A stretch of 52,989 nt of DNA. Source: CAWULT01 sp963923455 (GTDB taxonomy: Bacteria; Acidobacteriota; Vicinamibacteria; Vicinamibacterales; UBA2999). The DNA is taken from NCBI GenBank assembly GCA_963923455.1, contig CAWULT010000020.1, positions 1 to 52,989 of the forward strand, given 5' to 3'. The position numbers were made by a program, and so were the translations under genes. Every line of letters begins with the position of its first letter. Positions within the stretch are counted from its first letter, which is position 1. Positions 52,510 to 52,989 of this stretch are shown here, piece after piece. Under the pieces are notes generated by a model, which worked only from the letters and a program-made list of their open reading frames with translations, was not told the origin of the DNA and ran no database searches.

Positions 52510-52989
52510 AGTGACGTGGCACGTCGATGGACTCGCGCGTCAGCCCGGCGAGCGACGCGCAGCCGAGCAGCTTCATCGTACGCACGAGGTCGGCGCGGAG
52601 GATCTCGATGGCGCGCGTGACCCCCGCTTCGCCGGCGGCCGCCATGCCGTACGCGTAGGCGCGCCCCACGAGGACGGCACGGGCGCCGAGCGCCACGGCC
52701 TTCACGATGTCGCTGCCGCGCCGGATGCCGCCGTCGAACAGCACCTGGGTGCGGTCGCCGACCGCGGCGACGACCTCGGGCAGCACGCGCAGGCTCGGCG
52801 CGACGCCGTCGAGCTGCCGCCCTCCGTGGTTGGAGACGATCACGGCGTCGGCGCCCATGTCGACGGCGCGCCGCGCGTCGTCGCCCGTGTGGACGCCCTT
52901 GACGACGATCGGGCCGTTCCAGGCCTCGCGGATCCAGGTGAGGTCGCTCCACGAGACCGCGGCCGACTCGAGCGCCGCCGCCACGTCCG
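52505..52989 (-). CDS. FMN-dependent alpha-hydroxy-acid dehydrogenase, C-terminal part (cut by window edge)
   Basis: About 160 C-terminal residues of a TIM-barrel flavoenzyme of the lactate dehydrogenase (LldD) / glycolate oxidase family. The visible core includes PIVVKGVHTGDDARRAVDMG, the catalytic histidine and arginine in VIVSNHGGRQLDG, the FMN phosphate loop LFDGGIRRGSDIVKAVALGA and GRAYAYG. It ends in the usual RESIDVPRHW-like tail. The substrate (L-lactate, glycolate or another hydroxy acid) cannot be told. The N-terminal part lies beyond base 52989; the frame stays open to the edge. Confidence 0.92.
   Translation of the reverse strand, partial: DVAAALESAAVSWSDLTWIREAWNGPIVVKGVHTGDDARRAVDMGADAVIVSNHGGRQLDGVAPSLRVLPEVVAAVGDRTQVLFDGGIRRGSDIVKAVALGARAVLVGRAYAYGMAAAGEAGVTRAIEILRADLVRTMKLLGCASLAGLTRESIDVPRHW

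Overview
This is a high-GC (roughly 70% by eye) bacterial chromosome segment made almost entirely of tightly packed housekeeping genes, with two blocks for surface polysaccharide. I infer an Acidobacteriota member, perhaps of the Vicinamibacteria. The grounds are a secreted protein of the 'VWFA-related Acidobacterial domain' type (4239-5510), a second related secreted protein (49933-50832), a repeat protein ending in a PxKF-type domain (47748-49811), and the set of unassigned small proteins. No marker in the window proves the taxonomy. I see no insertion sequence, prophage, CRISPR array or rRNA. There is one tRNA, tRNA-Pro(GGG).

Layout. 1-1576 (minus): a stand-alone response-regulator receiver, hemE and the start of a protoporphyrinogen oxidase gene. 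1704-3745 (plus): two unassigned proteins, the first with a possible nuclease fold and a histone-H1-like tail, then a VTT-family membrane protein. 3752-10725: rpiB, a von Willebrand-type secreted protein, a LysR regulator, a solitary DNA methyltransferase, a small Cys/His protein, a membrane protein, a D-Ala-D-Ala carboxypeptidase and fdhE. 10790-15818 (plus): glgA, trxA, trxB, then two DinB-fold proteins around a VanZ-like protein. 15815-18085 (minus): mnmA and a cysteine desulfurase, the sulfur-relay pair for tRNA 2-thiouridine. 18283-25089 (plus): bactofilin, a methyltransferase-like protein, acyl-CoA dehydrogenase, glpX, an MFS exporter, hflX and pgsA, with one small basic protein on the minus strand beside hflX.

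25145-34327 (minus) is an exopolysaccharide locus: UDP-glucuronate decarboxylase, a polyprenyl-phosphate sugar transferase, four GT4 and one GT2 glycosyltransferases, and a membrane-anchored trypsin-like protease. From the same intergenic region, 34683-44060 runs on the plus strand as one nearly gapless cluster: galE, a GT2 glycosyltransferase, an MsbA-like ABC exporter, yicC, gmk, coaBC, a family-4 uracil-DNA glycosylase and priA. After that come a site-2-type protease and HU (minus), der, a MerR-type regulator, tRNA-Pro, the seven-repeat FG-GAP protein, the second VWA-like protein (minus), a putative Na+/H+ antiporter, and the end of an FMN-dependent alpha-hydroxy-acid dehydrogenase cut by the window edge.

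Two regulatory themes recur. Several genes without a Shine-Dalgarno sequence have a TAnnnT hexamer 5-9 bases before the start codon, which suggests leaderless transcripts. Several hexamers also carry an upstream TGC (extended -10). Convergent gene ends are marked by long GC-rich hairpins without U-tracts.
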